DNA of 15,056 nucleotides from Bacteroidales bacterium (GCA_028697515.1 JAQVEY010000015.1:1-15056); one strand, 5' to 3'. Numbered from the stretch's first letter, positions 1-7,913 are shown. Notes: generated from the sequence alone by a model not told the origin. Translations and numbers: made by a program.

Positions 1-891
1 CCCAAGCATATTCTGCTGAGCAAAAGAATTAACTTTAATTACAATGCCATCAACGTCGTATGGAAGGTTTCTCCTTTCTTTATCCCAATAATGAACATAA
101 TCCATTACTTCATCAATATTTTTGCAAATTCTAGCATGTTCTGATGTTTTAAAACCCCATTCTTTTAACATTTTAAGGCTGTCAAAATGTGTGGCCGCTG
201 GAATTGTTTTACCCATCATATAGTAAAAATAACAATCAAGATTACGCTTTGCCACTTCCCTGGAGTCTATCATCTTTATCGAACCCGAAGTTGCGTTTCG
301 TGGATTTGCAAAGGGACTATCTTCATTCTCGATACGAATAGCATTTAGTTTATCAAAAACTTCATGAGGCATTATTATTTCTCCCCTAATTTCGAACTTA
401 TCGGGCAAATTATTTCCCGAAACTGATAATGGAATACTGCGAATAGTTTTAATATTGTCAGTAACATCATCACCTTTTGTACCATCACCTCTGGTTATTG
501 CTTTTGTGAAAATACCGTTTTCATATTTAATTGAGATGGAAGCTCCGTCAAATTTTAATTCACAAACATATTCGGGTTCTATTTCAAGTTCTTTTACAAT
601 GCGATTATGAAACTCTTGTAAATCCGATTCAGAATATGTGTTACCCAGCGAAAGCATTTGGTAATCATGTGCAACTGTTTCAAAAATGTTGGAGATATCG
701 TTTCCTACACGTTGAGTTGGACTATCTGGTCTTTTAAATTGAGGATAATTGGTTTCTAATTCATTTAATTCAGCAAGGAGTTTGTCAAATTCAAAATCGC
801 TGATTTCTGGTTGACTTAAAACATAGTAATTATGATTATGTCTATTCAGTTCTTTGGTCAGTAATTCAATTTTTTCTCTGATCTTATCCAT
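1..891 (-). CDS. ligA: NAD+-dependent DNA ligase LigA, N-terminal part (runs off left edge)
   Basis: The minus strand is open from an ATG at 889-891 to the window edge, giving 297 residues with no stop. LigA seals nicks in duplex DNA using NAD+ as AMP donor and is essential in replication and repair. Residues 1-60 form the family's NMN-binding Ia domain (NHNYYVLSQPEISDFEFDKL). The adenylation motif ELKFDG places the nucleotidyl-lysine at K113. Other family blocks are TRGDGTKGDDVT (133-144), the FEIRGEI region near 167-172, FANPRNATSG (194-203) and DVDGIVIKV (279-287). The OB, zinc-finger, HhH and BRCT domains of the usual ~670-residue protein lie outside the window. It is transcribed away from its neighbour at 993 and is unrelated in function to the lysine genes. 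The identification rests on several ordered motifs and is firm. It is cut only by the window boundary. Confidence 0.97.
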   Translation of the reverse strand, partial: MDKIREKIELLTKELNRHNHNYYVLSQPEISDFEFDKLLAELNELETNYPQFKRPDSPTQRVGNDISNIFETVAHDYQMLSLGNTYSESDLQEFHNRIVKELEIEPEYVCELKFDGASISIKYENGIFTKAITRGDGTKGDDVTDNIKTIRSIPLSVSGNNLPDKFEIRGEIIMPHEVFDKLNAIRIENEDSPFANPRNATSGSIKMIDSREVAKRNLDCYFYYMMGKTIPAATHFDSLKMLKEWGFKTSEHARICKNIDEVMDYVHYWDKERRNLPYDVDGIVIKVNSFAQQNMLG

Positions 892-961
892 ACAATTTTT
901 TTTGTTAAAATTACAAAAATTAATAAATATTTTATTGTTTTAATATACTTGTATAATTTAC

Positions 962-969
962 TATTTTTG
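962..969 (+). promoter_or_regulatory. Candidate Bacteroidota -7 element for the lipoprotein at 993
   Basis: The octamer TATTTTTG fits the Bacteroidota sigma-ABfr -7 consensus TAnnTTTG and lies 23 bases before the ATG at 993. The region 20 bases upstream is T-rich (GTTTT) but is not a clean TTTG -33 box. An A-rich, purine-rich stretch (AAAAGGAAAAAG, 970-981) between the element and the ATG may aid ribosome binding. The assignment is a consensus match only. The sequence is so AT-rich that chance matches are expected. Confidence 0.4.
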
Positions 970-992
970 AAAAGGAAAAAGAATTAATTTAT

Positions 993-2225
993 ATGACAGC
1001 AAAAATAAAACTGTTTACTATAATTGTATTAGTGTTAACGGTGTTTTGTGTTATTTCTTGTAAAAATGATGATACTAAACAAAATCTTGGACTGAATAAG
1101 GAATTGACTGAGGGAGTTAGTTCTGCCGATTCTGTTGTAATTAAGAGTGCGGAGGTTAAACTTAGTGAATTCTATATTTTATTAAAAGAATCAGATTTTG
1201 ACAGCTGTATTTATTTTTTTAAAAAAGAATTGTATTCCAACAACAACAAAGAATCCCTTGTTAAAGCTCTCGAGCAAAGAATAATTTCGATGGGTAAACC
1301 TGATAATTATAAAATCATTTACAATTACATCGATTATTTTCAAAATAAAGATACTGTTTACTATTTTATCTTAAGAGTATTTAATGAGCAAGGAGGGATG
1401 TGTTATGAAAAATATGGAATTGAGAATATTGATAAAAAATATGTGATAGGTCGTTATGAATATAGTCCTGTGCCATATATTGACACAAAAATTGCTAACG
1501 ATGAACGCTCTGAAATATATCAGGCTATAAATAATATTTATAAAATAATAAACTCTAAGGATTATGAAAAAGTTTTAACAATTGTTGATCAGAGTCTTAT
1601 TAACAAACAAGGGGAAGAAAAACTCATGGAAATGTTCCAGAACCAATTCAAAGATTATAAGAAAATCAATCAATTTGTTGTTAATTCAGTCAATGCAGAA
1701 ATTGTATCAGGAGCTATATACATAAATATGAGCTTGAATGTTGAGGATGCCAATAAATCGATCTTTAAGGAAAATATTGTTTTGATTGATAGGGCTGGAA
1801 CTTATTATGTTACAAATTATCAGAGAGAAAACGCAAATGATAAAGTAAATGCTGCAGAAGTTGTTTTAACCGATGAGCAATATGGCAGGTTTAAAAAGGA
1901 ATTTACTGTATTTTATCAAAACTTGTCTTCAAATAATATTGAAGTCATCATGTCAAAATTCGATAGCTCTGCATTTAATAAAAAGAGTTATAGTCAGATT
2001 AAAGATTATATTGTATCAAGAATTAATGATTATGGAATCCCTGTTGATACAAAAAAGACAGAACATTTAGTAAGATCTGTTAATGATTTTGTTGTAGTTG
2101 ATTTTTATATGAATGTTTCAAACTCAAAAGGAACTTTAACATACGAAAAGCTGAGTATTGGTTATAATGAAAAGACAGACTTTATGATTCTCGGTTATGA
2201 CTATTCACCAACTCCTTTAAAATAA
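993..2225 (+). CDS. Predicted surface lipoprotein with three internal ~110-residue repeats, function unknown
   Basis: A 410-residue protein begins with a lipoprotein signal: basic MTAKIK, a hydrophobic core to about residue 22, and a lipobox VISC with Cys23 as the acylated residue. The following KNDD resembles the Bacteroidota lipoprotein export signal (acidic residues shortly after Cys), so the outer face of the outer membrane is likely. By eye the mature part consists of three related segments, about residues 55-165, 172-283 and 298-410. Each has an alpha-helical start with a hydrophobic-acidic pattern and a beta-rich end. Segments 1 and 3 finish alike, with IGRYEYSPVP and LGYDYSPTP. This alternation resembles small NTF2-like or DUF4019-type secreted domains, but I do not recognise the family with confidence. 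It stands alone on the plus strand, divergent from ligA and convergent with the next lipoprotein. Nothing ties it to lysine metabolism. Confidence 0.8.
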   Translation: MTAKIKLFTIIVLVLTVFCVISCKNDDTKQNLGLNKELTEGVSSADSVVIKSAEVKLSEFYILLKESDFDSCIYFFKKELYSNNNKESLVKALEQRIISMGKPDNYKIIYNYIDYFQNKDTVYYFILRVFNEQGGMCYEKYGIENIDKKYVIGRYEYSPVPYIDTKIANDERSEIYQAINNIYKIINSKDYEKVLTIVDQSLINKQGEEKLMEMFQNQFKDYKKINQFVVNSVNAEIVSGAIYINMSLNVEDANKSIFKENIVLIDRAGTYYVTNYQRENANDKVNAAEVVLTDEQYGRFKKEFTVFYQNLSSNNIEVIMSKFDSSAFNKKSYSQIKDYIVSRINDYGIPVDTKKTEHLVRSVNDFVVVDFYMNVSNSKGTLTYEKLSIGYNEKTDFMILGYDYSPTPLK

Positions 2226-2250
2226 TCAGATTTTATAAAATTCTATTATT
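2221..2250. terminator. AT-only inverted repeat between convergent genes, possible bidirectional terminator
   Basis: AATAAT and ATTATT flank a perfect palindrome ATTTTATAAAAT (2230-2241), with three unpaired or wobble bases on each side. The structure spans the 20 bases between the two convergent stop codons and includes both of them. There is no G/C clamp, so as an intrinsic terminator it would be weak. Its position at a convergent junction is the main argument for it. Confidence 0.3.
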
Positions 2251-3493
2251 CCCAAGTAATAACTTTTGTAAATGCAGGCGTTTCCATATCACCTTCGTAA
2301 TATTCTATAGTTGCTGAGCCTGTTCCTTGCAAATTAAATAAGTATGTACAATTAGCATTTTGTACTTTGGCAGTAAAGGTCCAAATGCCATCTTCATATT
2401 CTCGTAGCCATTTACCATTATAAACTGACCAATCACAAAAACAACAATACATTCCTTCATCTGCCTCGCAAGTATTGGGTATAATTCGGATTTTTAAACT
2501 CCCTCCAACCGGGCAGGTTGCAGCAACAACGTGATATGAATATGAAGACGTTACTTCAAAATTTGTACTTTCTTTATGCAACAAATTTAAATATTCAGGA
2601 CCAGGGTCAGAATCAAAATCTGCACTAGACATTAAAGGATAAATATATTCAAGCACTACTTCGGGATCATACTTTATCTGGAACTGCCCGATATAGTACT
2701 CAAAATCAGGTATTTCAGCAGTTATTCCAAGTTCATTATATCTATTCTGGATATTCGTTCTTATGTTGCTGTAATTTAGAGTAGAAATATTATTAAGGAG
2801 TTGACTTATAATACTTTGATCGTCAATTTCTCCATTATCTTTCAAATCCAGATTTATTTTTGATGTTAATTCTGCAAGTTCTCCTGTTAGGCTTGATTGA
2901 TCCATAATACCAGTAAATCTTTGACAAATCAGAGAATATGCAAGCAGTAAACTATTCATATCTCCTTGTTCAATAATATTCAATTGGTCAAAATCATCAA
3001 CACTTGTTTGGATTACACCCAAGAAATTCAGAAACTCTGTTTTTGCCTGCGAATTAGCTTCAATATAGCTTTTCCCTTCGCTAATTAGTTGAATTACTCT
3101 GGGTTTTATAGCGTCTGTCATCAAATTGACGTTCATAATATCCTTGTCTGTGATATCAACAATTGTATTAAGTGTAAGCGGTCCGGAAGAATTTTGCCCT
3201 AATACCTCATTGAAATAATAACCGTTTGCTGATAGTAATACATAAGGGGTTTCTAATTCAATATTATCAAAACTGAAACTTCCATCATTTGAAGTGATTT
3301 CTGTTGTAAAACTTTTTCCAGTCTGTACAAGGTCTTCGTTTAATTCATAAGCAACTACTGTAGAGCCTATAAGGTAAGGTCCTTTCTGAACTTTCCCCGA
3401 AAAACTTTTGACAATTGCTTGGTCGTCCTTTTTACACGAGTTGAATGTAAGTGTAATAAAAACAAAAACAGATAATATGATTGCAGCTTTCAT
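2246..3493 (-). CDS. Predicted surface lipoprotein with N-terminal carboxypeptidase-regulatory-like beta domain and cysteine-rich C-terminus
   Basis: A 415-residue protein opens with a signal sequence (MKAAIILSVFVFITLTF) and lipobox FNSC, Cys20 being the lipidated residue. The next residues KKDDQ closely resemble the Bacteroidota surface-lipoprotein export signal. Residues about 30-110 (SGKVQKGPYLIGSTVVAYEL ... GSFSFDNIELETPYVLLSANGYYF) look like the beta-sandwich 'KGPY-GS' or carboxypeptidase-regulatory-like domain common in Bacteroidota lipoproteins. A mostly helical middle follows to about residue 280. The last ~100 residues are beta-rich and hold several cysteines (ATCPVGG, NTCEADEGMYCCFCDW, NANCTY), suggesting disulfides outside the cytoplasm. 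I do not recognise a specific function. It lies downstream of the lysine block on the same strand, but the strong terminator at 3547-3579 separates them, so it is probably its own unit. Confidence 0.8.
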   Translation of the reverse strand: MKAAIILSVFVFITLTFNSCKKDDQAIVKSFSGKVQKGPYLIGSTVVAYELNEDLVQTGKSFTTEITSNDGSFSFDNIELETPYVLLSANGYYFNEVLGQNSSGPLTLNTIVDITDKDIMNVNLMTDAIKPRVIQLISEGKSYIEANSQAKTEFLNFLGVIQTSVDDFDQLNIIEQGDMNSLLLAYSLICQRFTGIMDQSSLTGELAELTSKINLDLKDNGEIDDQSIISQLLNNISTLNYSNIRTNIQNRYNELGITAEIPDFEYYIGQFQIKYDPEVVLEYIYPLMSSADFDSDPGPEYLNLLHKESTNFEVTSSYSYHVVAATCPVGGSLKIRIIPNTCEADEGMYCCFCDWSVYNGKWLREYEDGIWTFTAKVQNANCTYLFNLQGTGSATIEYYEGDMETPAFTKVITWE

Positions 3494-3546
3494 ACTAAAA
3501 TAATTATGATTTTTATATAAAACGTTTGTTTATAAGATTTGGTTGC

Positions 3547-3579
3547 AAAAAAAAATCCTGCCAATACTGACAGGATTTT
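3547..3579 (-). terminator. Rho-independent terminator closing the lysine fermentation block
   Basis: Arms AAAATCCTG (3552-3560) and CAGGATTTT (3571-3579) pair perfectly over nine bases around a ten-base loop. Read on the minus strand the hairpin is followed directly by a run of Ts (complement of the A run at 3547-3555). It lies 17 bases past the thiolase stop codon, the expected place for the end of that transcript. The partial T run on the other side would also let it work on plus-strand transcripts, but no plus-strand gene leads into it. Confidence 0.85.
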
Positions 3580-3596
3580 ATTTCGATATTTATTGG

Positions 3597-4802
3597 TTAG
3601 ATATTTTTAATGATAATGGCAGTTCCCATACCACCACCAATACATAATGAAGCGAGACCAATTTTGTTATTATTGCGTTTCATTTCATAGATTAGACTGA
3701 CTATTATTCTGTTTCCGGAAGCTCCAATAGGATGTCCCAGAGCAATTGCACCACCGTTTTTATTACATTTTTCGTCAAAAAAATCTTTTGTTACGCCATG
3801 GTCATCACATAATTGTTTGATAACTCCCAGCGATTGAGCCGCAAATGCTTCGTTTAGTTCAAGTACTTCCATTTGTTCTAGCTTCATTTCGGCTTTAATT
3901 AAAGCATTTTTTATTGCTGGAACAGGTCCCATCCCCATAATTGAAGGATCAACGCCACCCTGACCTACAGAAACAATTTCGGCTAATGGAGTTAGATTAT
4001 GTTTTTTAACTGCATCTTCGCTGGCGATCATAAGATATGCAGCTCCGTCATTTATCCCCGATGCATTTCCAGCAGTTACTGTACCATCTTTTTTAAATGC
4101 AGGACGAAGCGTGCTAAGTTTCTCGAAATTTGTATTTCTATTAATGAATTCATCTGCATCAAATACAATGGTTTCCTTTTTGTTAACAATTGAAACTGGG
4201 ACAATTTCTTGTTTAAAATTTCCAGTATCTTGAGCTTTAGTAGCTTTTAGTTGAGATGCTGCTGCAAATTTGTCCTGCTCTTCACGTGTGATACTGTATT
4301 TCTCTGCTATGTTTTCTGCTGTAATTCCCATGTGATAATTATTGTAAATGTCCCATAGACCATCATATATCATGTGGTCTTTAACACTAAAGTCACCCAT
4401 TTTCACACCTGTTCTTACTGATGGAGGAAGTAACATAGCCGCACCTGACATTGTTTCTGTTCCTCCAGCAATAATGAGGTTTGCTTCGCCTGCACGAATG
4501 GCAGAATAAGCGTTTGATACAGCTTTCATACCTGAACCACAAACCATATTCAAAGAATATGCGGGTACCTCAGCAGGGATACCAGCTTTAATTGCACACT
4601 GACGACCAACCCCTTGTCCTTGTCCAGCAGAAAGGATATTCCCACTTATTACTTCGTCGATAAAAGAAGGATCTACTTTTGTTTCAGACAAAATTGACTT
4701 AATAACTTGTGCTGCGATATCAGATGCACTAAGTGTCGAAAGTGAACCGCCAAATTTTCCAATAGCTGTACGTTTTGCAGCTACAATAAATACTTTTTTC
4801 AT
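3597..4802 (-). CDS. Thiolase II (acetyl-CoA C-acetyltransferase)
   Basis: The product reversibly cleaves acetoacetyl-CoA with CoA into two acetyl-CoA, the last step of lysine fermentation, regenerating the acetyl-CoA used by Kce. I place the start at the ATG 4800-4802 (401 residues, MKKVFIVAAKRTAIGKFGG), the standard thiolase N-terminus. An in-frame ATG 36 bases upstream would add 12 residues atypical for the family. The catalytic set is complete: nucleophile Cys88 in NMVCGSGMKA, ELNEAFA at 315-321, His357 in GHPIGASG, and Cys387 in CIGGGMGTA. The length is usual for a degradative or biosynthetic short-chain thiolase. It is the last gene of the block, 60 bases after the CoA-transferase subunit, and is followed by a strong terminator. 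A beta-ketoadipyl-type thiolase is a less likely alternative given the context. Confidence 0.93.
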   Translation of the reverse strand: MKKVFIVAAKRTAIGKFGGSLSTLSASDIAAQVIKSILSETKVDPSFIDEVISGNILSAGQGQGVGRQCAIKAGIPAEVPAYSLNMVCGSGMKAVSNAYSAIRAGEANLIIAGGTETMSGAAMLLPPSVRTGVKMGDFSVKDHMIYDGLWDIYNNYHMGITAENIAEKYSITREEQDKFAAASQLKATKAQDTGNFKQEIVPVSIVNKKETIVFDADEFINRNTNFEKLSTLRPAFKKDGTVTAGNASGINDGAAYLMIASEDAVKKHNLTPLAEIVSVGQGGVDPSIMGMGPVPAIKNALIKAEMKLEQMEVLELNEAFAAQSLGVIKQLCDDHGVTKDFFDEKCNKNGGAIALGHPIGASGNRIIVSLIYEMKRNNNKIGLASLCIGGGMGTAIIIKNI

Positions 4803-4862
4803 TATAATATGTTTTAAAATGTTGTAATCGGATGACAATTGAAATAAGATAAGTAATTTAAT

Positions 4863-5522
4863 TTACTGTTTCATAGGTTTTAAATCATCTGCAATAATCA
4901 AATCTGCTTCTGTTGCAGCTTTGATATCATCAATTGAGAAGTCGGGATGTAATTCTTTGAGTACAATTCCTTTATCTGTTACCTCCATAAATCCCATTTC
5001 AGTAACAATAGTATTAACTTGAGCTTTTGCAGTAAGTGGTAAATTACATTTTTTTAGGATTTTTGGTTCACCTTTAGCAGTATGTTCCATTGCAAGAATT
5101 ACTCTTTTAGCACCGACAATCAAGTCCATTGCTCCTCCCATACCAGTAACTCGTTTCCCAGGAATAGCCCAGTTCGCGAGATCACCGTTTTGATCAACTT
5201 GCATAGCACCTAAGACAGTTACGTCAACATGTCCTCCTCTGATTATACCGAATGATTTTGCAGAATCGAATGCAGATGCACCGGGAAAAGAAGTAATAAA
5301 ACCACCACCCGCATTTATCATATTTTTATCTTCTGTGCCTGGGGCGGGAGTAGGTCCCATTCCAAGTAAACCGTTCTCGGATTGTAGAGTGACTTTTACT
5401 CCTTTGGGAAGATAATTTGGGACTTCGGTTGGAAAGCCTATACCTAAATTTACAACGTCACCATCTTTTAGTTCCAGAGCTACACGCCTGGCAATAACTG
5501 CTTTTACTTGATCTTTATCCAT
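4863..5522 (-). CDS. atoA: Acetoacetate/butyrate-type CoA-transferase, beta (B) subunit
   Basis: This 219-residue protein is a subunit B of the 3-oxoacid CoA-transferase family (AtoA/CtfB/ScoB type). It has the expected length, and the catalytic glutamate is at position 49 in SENGLLG, which forms the glutamyl-CoA thioester. Further family features are LGIGFPTEVPNYLP (26-39), GGGFITSFPGASAFDSA (72-88), RGGHVDVTVLGAMQVD (95-110) and NWAIPGKRVTGMGGAMDL (117-134). In lysine fermentation the enzyme moves CoA from butyryl-CoA to acetoacetate, yielding butyrate and acetoacetyl-CoA. The gene starts ten bases after kamE, so it is almost surely cotranscribed. The alpha subunit, normally adjacent, is absent on either side here; it may be upstream of kal outside the window or elsewhere. 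The exact substrate pair (butyryl-CoA versus another acyl-CoA) is inferred from context. Confidence 0.9.
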   Translation of the reverse strand: MDKDQVKAVIARRVALELKDGDVVNLGIGFPTEVPNYLPKGVKVTLQSENGLLGMGPTPAPGTEDKNMINAGGGFITSFPGASAFDSAKSFGIIRGGHVDVTVLGAMQVDQNGDLANWAIPGKRVTGMGGAMDLIVGAKRVILAMEHTAKGEPKILKKCNLPLTAKAQVNTIVTEMGFMEVTDKGIVLKELHPDFSIDDIKAATEADLIIADDLKPMKQ

Positions 5523-5532
5523 AACGATAGTA

Positions 5533-6324
5533 TTATTTTGTTTGTAATCTTCTGTTTAACTCTTGAGCAATATAACTGGCAACATCGTCAGCATAGGAAT
5601 TCATGCTAAATCCAGCATCATAACCTAGTTCTTTTGCAAGCTCATGACTTATTCTAGGACCTCCGCAAATGAGTAGAACTTTATCTCTTAAGCCTTCGGC
5701 TTCAAGCATTTCGACCAACTCGGTAAGGTTTTTTATATGAACGTCTTTTTGAGTCACTGTTTGAGAAACCAACATAGCGTCTGCTTTTAATTCAATCGCC
5801 TTTGCAATAAAGTCTTCATTTGATACTTGAGCTCCCATATTCAAAGCCTCAAACATTTCATATCGTTCAATTCCATAATGGCCTGCATAGCCTTTCATGT
5901 TCATAATTGCATCAATTCCAACAGTATGGGCATCGGTACCTGTACTTGCTCCGATGACGACAATTTTACGACCGATATTTTCTTTTATAAATGTATCAGT
6001 TCCTTTCATATCCATTTTGGTCGATTCAACTTTTGGAACATGAATAGAACTAAAGTCAACTGTATGTTTACATGTGCCATAGCAGTTAAAAAAAGTAAAA
6101 CCTTGTGTCAGCTCTTTGTAATATACAATCTGAGGGTTTTCAAATCCAAGTTTTTTTAATAATTGTTTTGCAGCTTCTATGGCTTCATCGTTGCATGGGA
6201 CAGGCAGAGTAAAGCTGAGTTGTACTTTGCCGTCATTCATTGTATCACCGTAAGGTTTTATTTTTTTTAAGTCAAGAGTCTGGTCAAAGTTTCTTTGATC
6301 CATCGAATATAGTCCACCACTCAT
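5533..6324 (-). CDS. kamE: Lysine 5,6-aminomutase, beta subunit (B12- and PLP-binding)
   Basis: KamE is the small subunit of the adenosylcobalamin- and PLP-dependent aminomutase that moves the terminal amino group of beta-lysine (or D-lysine) to the adjacent carbon. The 263-residue length matches the family (about 262). The base-off B12 motif GTDAHTVGID contains D131, H133 and G136, and H133 has the same number as the cobalt-ligating histidine of characterised enzymes. The lysine of MNMKGYAG is K144, matching the known PLP Schiff-base lysine K144. The N-terminal ~110 residues form the dimerisation part, followed by the Rossmann-like cobalamin domain (about 118-255, ending LLICGGPRISHELAKELGYDAGFS). 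Its ATG overlaps the kamD stop by one base (TAATG), implying translational coupling and the 1:1 stoichiometry of the alpha2beta2 enzyme. Identification is essentially certain. Confidence 0.97.
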   Translation of the reverse strand: MSGGLYSMDQRNFDQTLDLKKIKPYGDTMNDGKVQLSFTLPVPCNDEAIEAAKQLLKKLGFENPQIVYYKELTQGFTFFNCYGTCKHTVDFSSIHVPKVESTKMDMKGTDTFIKENIGRKIVVIGASTGTDAHTVGIDAIMNMKGYAGHYGIERYEMFEALNMGAQVSNEDFIAKAIELKADAMLVSQTVTQKDVHIKNLTELVEMLEAEGLRDKVLLICGGPRISHELAKELGYDAGFSMNSYADDVASYIAQELNRRLQTK

Positions 6325-6338
6325 TATTTTTTCCCTCC
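6322..6338 (-). promoter_or_regulatory. Shine-Dalgarno-like sequence and TAATG coupling at the kamD-kamE junction
   Basis: On the minus strand AAGGAGG, within the last codons of kamD (Lys-Gly-Gly), lies nine bases before the kamE ATG, which itself overlaps the kamD stop as TAATG. Most leaders in this window have no such purine motif, as is usual for Bacteroidota, so this one stands out. The motif also encodes conserved-looking protein sequence, so it may be incidental. Confidence 0.45.
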
Positions 6339-7883
6339 TTTCATTATTGCTATAAACGGATTAAAGTAATTATCTGATTTTTCAACTACACCAGACAATC
6401 CTTTTCCGCCTGTTTTGCTACGTTTAGTGTCGGCAAAAAGTCCTTTTTCAAGAGCATCAAAGAGACCTTCTTCTTCTATTTGGTGCAATAAGGACAATGC
6501 ATCATTAAGGACTTTGTGGGCTCTGTTTTGAATAATACCATTTTCCTTAAATTCGACCTCGTCACCGATATTTTTTAAATTATTAAAAATGTATTTGGCA
6601 TTCTCAATTGCAAGATATCTGTCCGACATAAACGGAGTATGCACAGCTTCTGTAATCATTCCTAGGAGTTGAATACCCTGACCAGTCCAAATAGAAATCT
6701 CATTAAAAAGAGCATTTTGAATCTGTCCACGAAATATATTCCCGGTCATAAATTTTGTTGGAGGCATATATTTTAAAGGAGCCTTAGGGAAAATTTCTCT
6801 TGTCATTTGAGCCTGTGCAAGTTCATATAAAAACCCGTTCTCCATATCAGGATTCATTTCAAAAGCATGACCTAATCCCATTTGTTCTTCGTGCATTCCT
6901 GCCAATAGAGCCAACTGCTCGTTGATTAAATCGGAAGCCAAAACAGTGTGAGCTTGTTCGAAAGCATCTGCAGTAGTAAGATAATTGTCTTCGCCTGTAT
7001 TTATTATAACTCCTGCAAATCCATTGATTATACGCGAAAAGTACTGATCAATTATTGTACGTTGCGGATTTATATCTCTGAATAAAATACCATAAAGAGC
7101 ATCGTTTAACATAACATCAAGACGTTCAAGGGCTCCCATAGCTGCAATTTCGGGCATACATAATCCTGAACAATAGTTACAAAGTCGAATATATCTTCCG
7201 ACCTCATTTCCTACCTCGTCAAGAGCTGCACGCATTATTCGAAAATTCTCCTGAGTGGCATAAGTGCCTCCGAAACCTTCGGTTGTCGCTCCAAAAGGAA
7301 CGTAATCTAATAGACTTTGCCCTGTAGTTCTAATTACCGCAATAATATCAGCTCCTTGACGCGCAGCAGCCTGTGCCTGAACGACATCTTCATAAATATT
7401 ACCCGTAGCTACAATAACATAAATATATGGTTTATTGCCTTCACCTAGTTGTTTTAAATAGTTATTTCGGGTTTTAACATTATTGCTTATCCTTTCGATA
7501 GTTGAATTTATATAAGGTTCAACTGCTGTTTTTATGGCTTTTAAAGGATTTACCTTTAGCTCAGTAATGTTAATTTCTTTATCTGCAATCTTTTCAGCAA
7601 TTTGTTGAGGAGTTAAACCTGTTTCAATTATTGCATTTCCAATAAAGAATAAAACTCCCTCTCTAAGTAATCCTTTTTCATGAATTTGATCTACAACTAT
7701 ATTTGGAAGTGGCACATCATTTTTATCAACTCCGTCAATCGATAATAATCTACAAAGTGTGCGTTCAACTGCAACTGTGGTGTAACAATCAACAAATTTC
7801 TGAACATCATAAGCAATTTTCCCTGATATTTTTTTTGCTTCTACAACCTTTCCAAAATCTAATCCTAATTTGCTGTTATTCAT
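6324..7883 (-). CDS. kamD: Lysine 5,6-aminomutase, alpha subunit
   Basis: KamD is the large TIM-barrel subunit of lysine 5,6-aminomutase; at 519 residues it has the family length. It supplies the barrel over which KamE's cobalamin swings to start radical chemistry on PLP-bound substrate. Visible blocks include IRTTGQSLLDYVPFGATTEG (184-203), RLCNYCSGLCMPEIAAMGALERLDVML (233-259), DALYGILFRDINPQRT (261-276), MHEEQMGLGHAFEMNPDMENGF (330-351) and KYMPPTKFMTGNIFRG (371-386). From memory of the Clostridium sticklandii enzyme, the residues contacting PLP or substrate are R184, S189, S238, Y263 and K370. Their counterparts here, all shifted by one, appear to be R185, S190, S239, Y264 and K371. The start ATG lies about 25 bases past a promoter-like element. 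It is coupled to kamE downstream, and kamC lies upstream. No truncation is apparent. Confidence 0.97.
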   Translation of the reverse strand: MNNSKLGLDFGKVVEAKKISGKIAYDVQKFVDCYTTVAVERTLCRLLSIDGVDKNDVPLPNIVVDQIHEKGLLREGVLFFIGNAIIETGLTPQQIAEKIADKEINITELKVNPLKAIKTAVEPYINSTIERISNNVKTRNNYLKQLGEGNKPYIYVIVATGNIYEDVVQAQAAARQGADIIAVIRTTGQSLLDYVPFGATTEGFGGTYATQENFRIMRAALDEVGNEVGRYIRLCNYCSGLCMPEIAAMGALERLDVMLNDALYGILFRDINPQRTIIDQYFSRIINGFAGVIINTGEDNYLTTADAFEQAHTVLASDLINEQLALLAGMHEEQMGLGHAFEMNPDMENGFLYELAQAQMTREIFPKAPLKYMPPTKFMTGNIFRGQIQNALFNEISIWTGQGIQLLGMITEAVHTPFMSDRYLAIENAKYIFNNLKNIGDEVEFKENGIIQNRAHKVLNDALSLLHQIEEEGLFDALEKGLFADTKRSKTGGKGLSGVVEKSDNYFNPFIAIMKGGKK

Positions 7884-7913
7884 TATTACTTAAGTGTTTA
7901 AATATTAATTTGT

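Noticed and set aside
531..737. Plus-strand open frame opposite ligA
   Set aside because: The minus strand encodes continuous LigA sequence here, including the adenylation lysine motif.
5827..6159. 110-codon plus-strand open frame opposite kamE
   Set aside because: It is antisense to the firmly identified B12-binding region of kamE. The His/Cys/Ile-rich translation is typical of a shadow frame.
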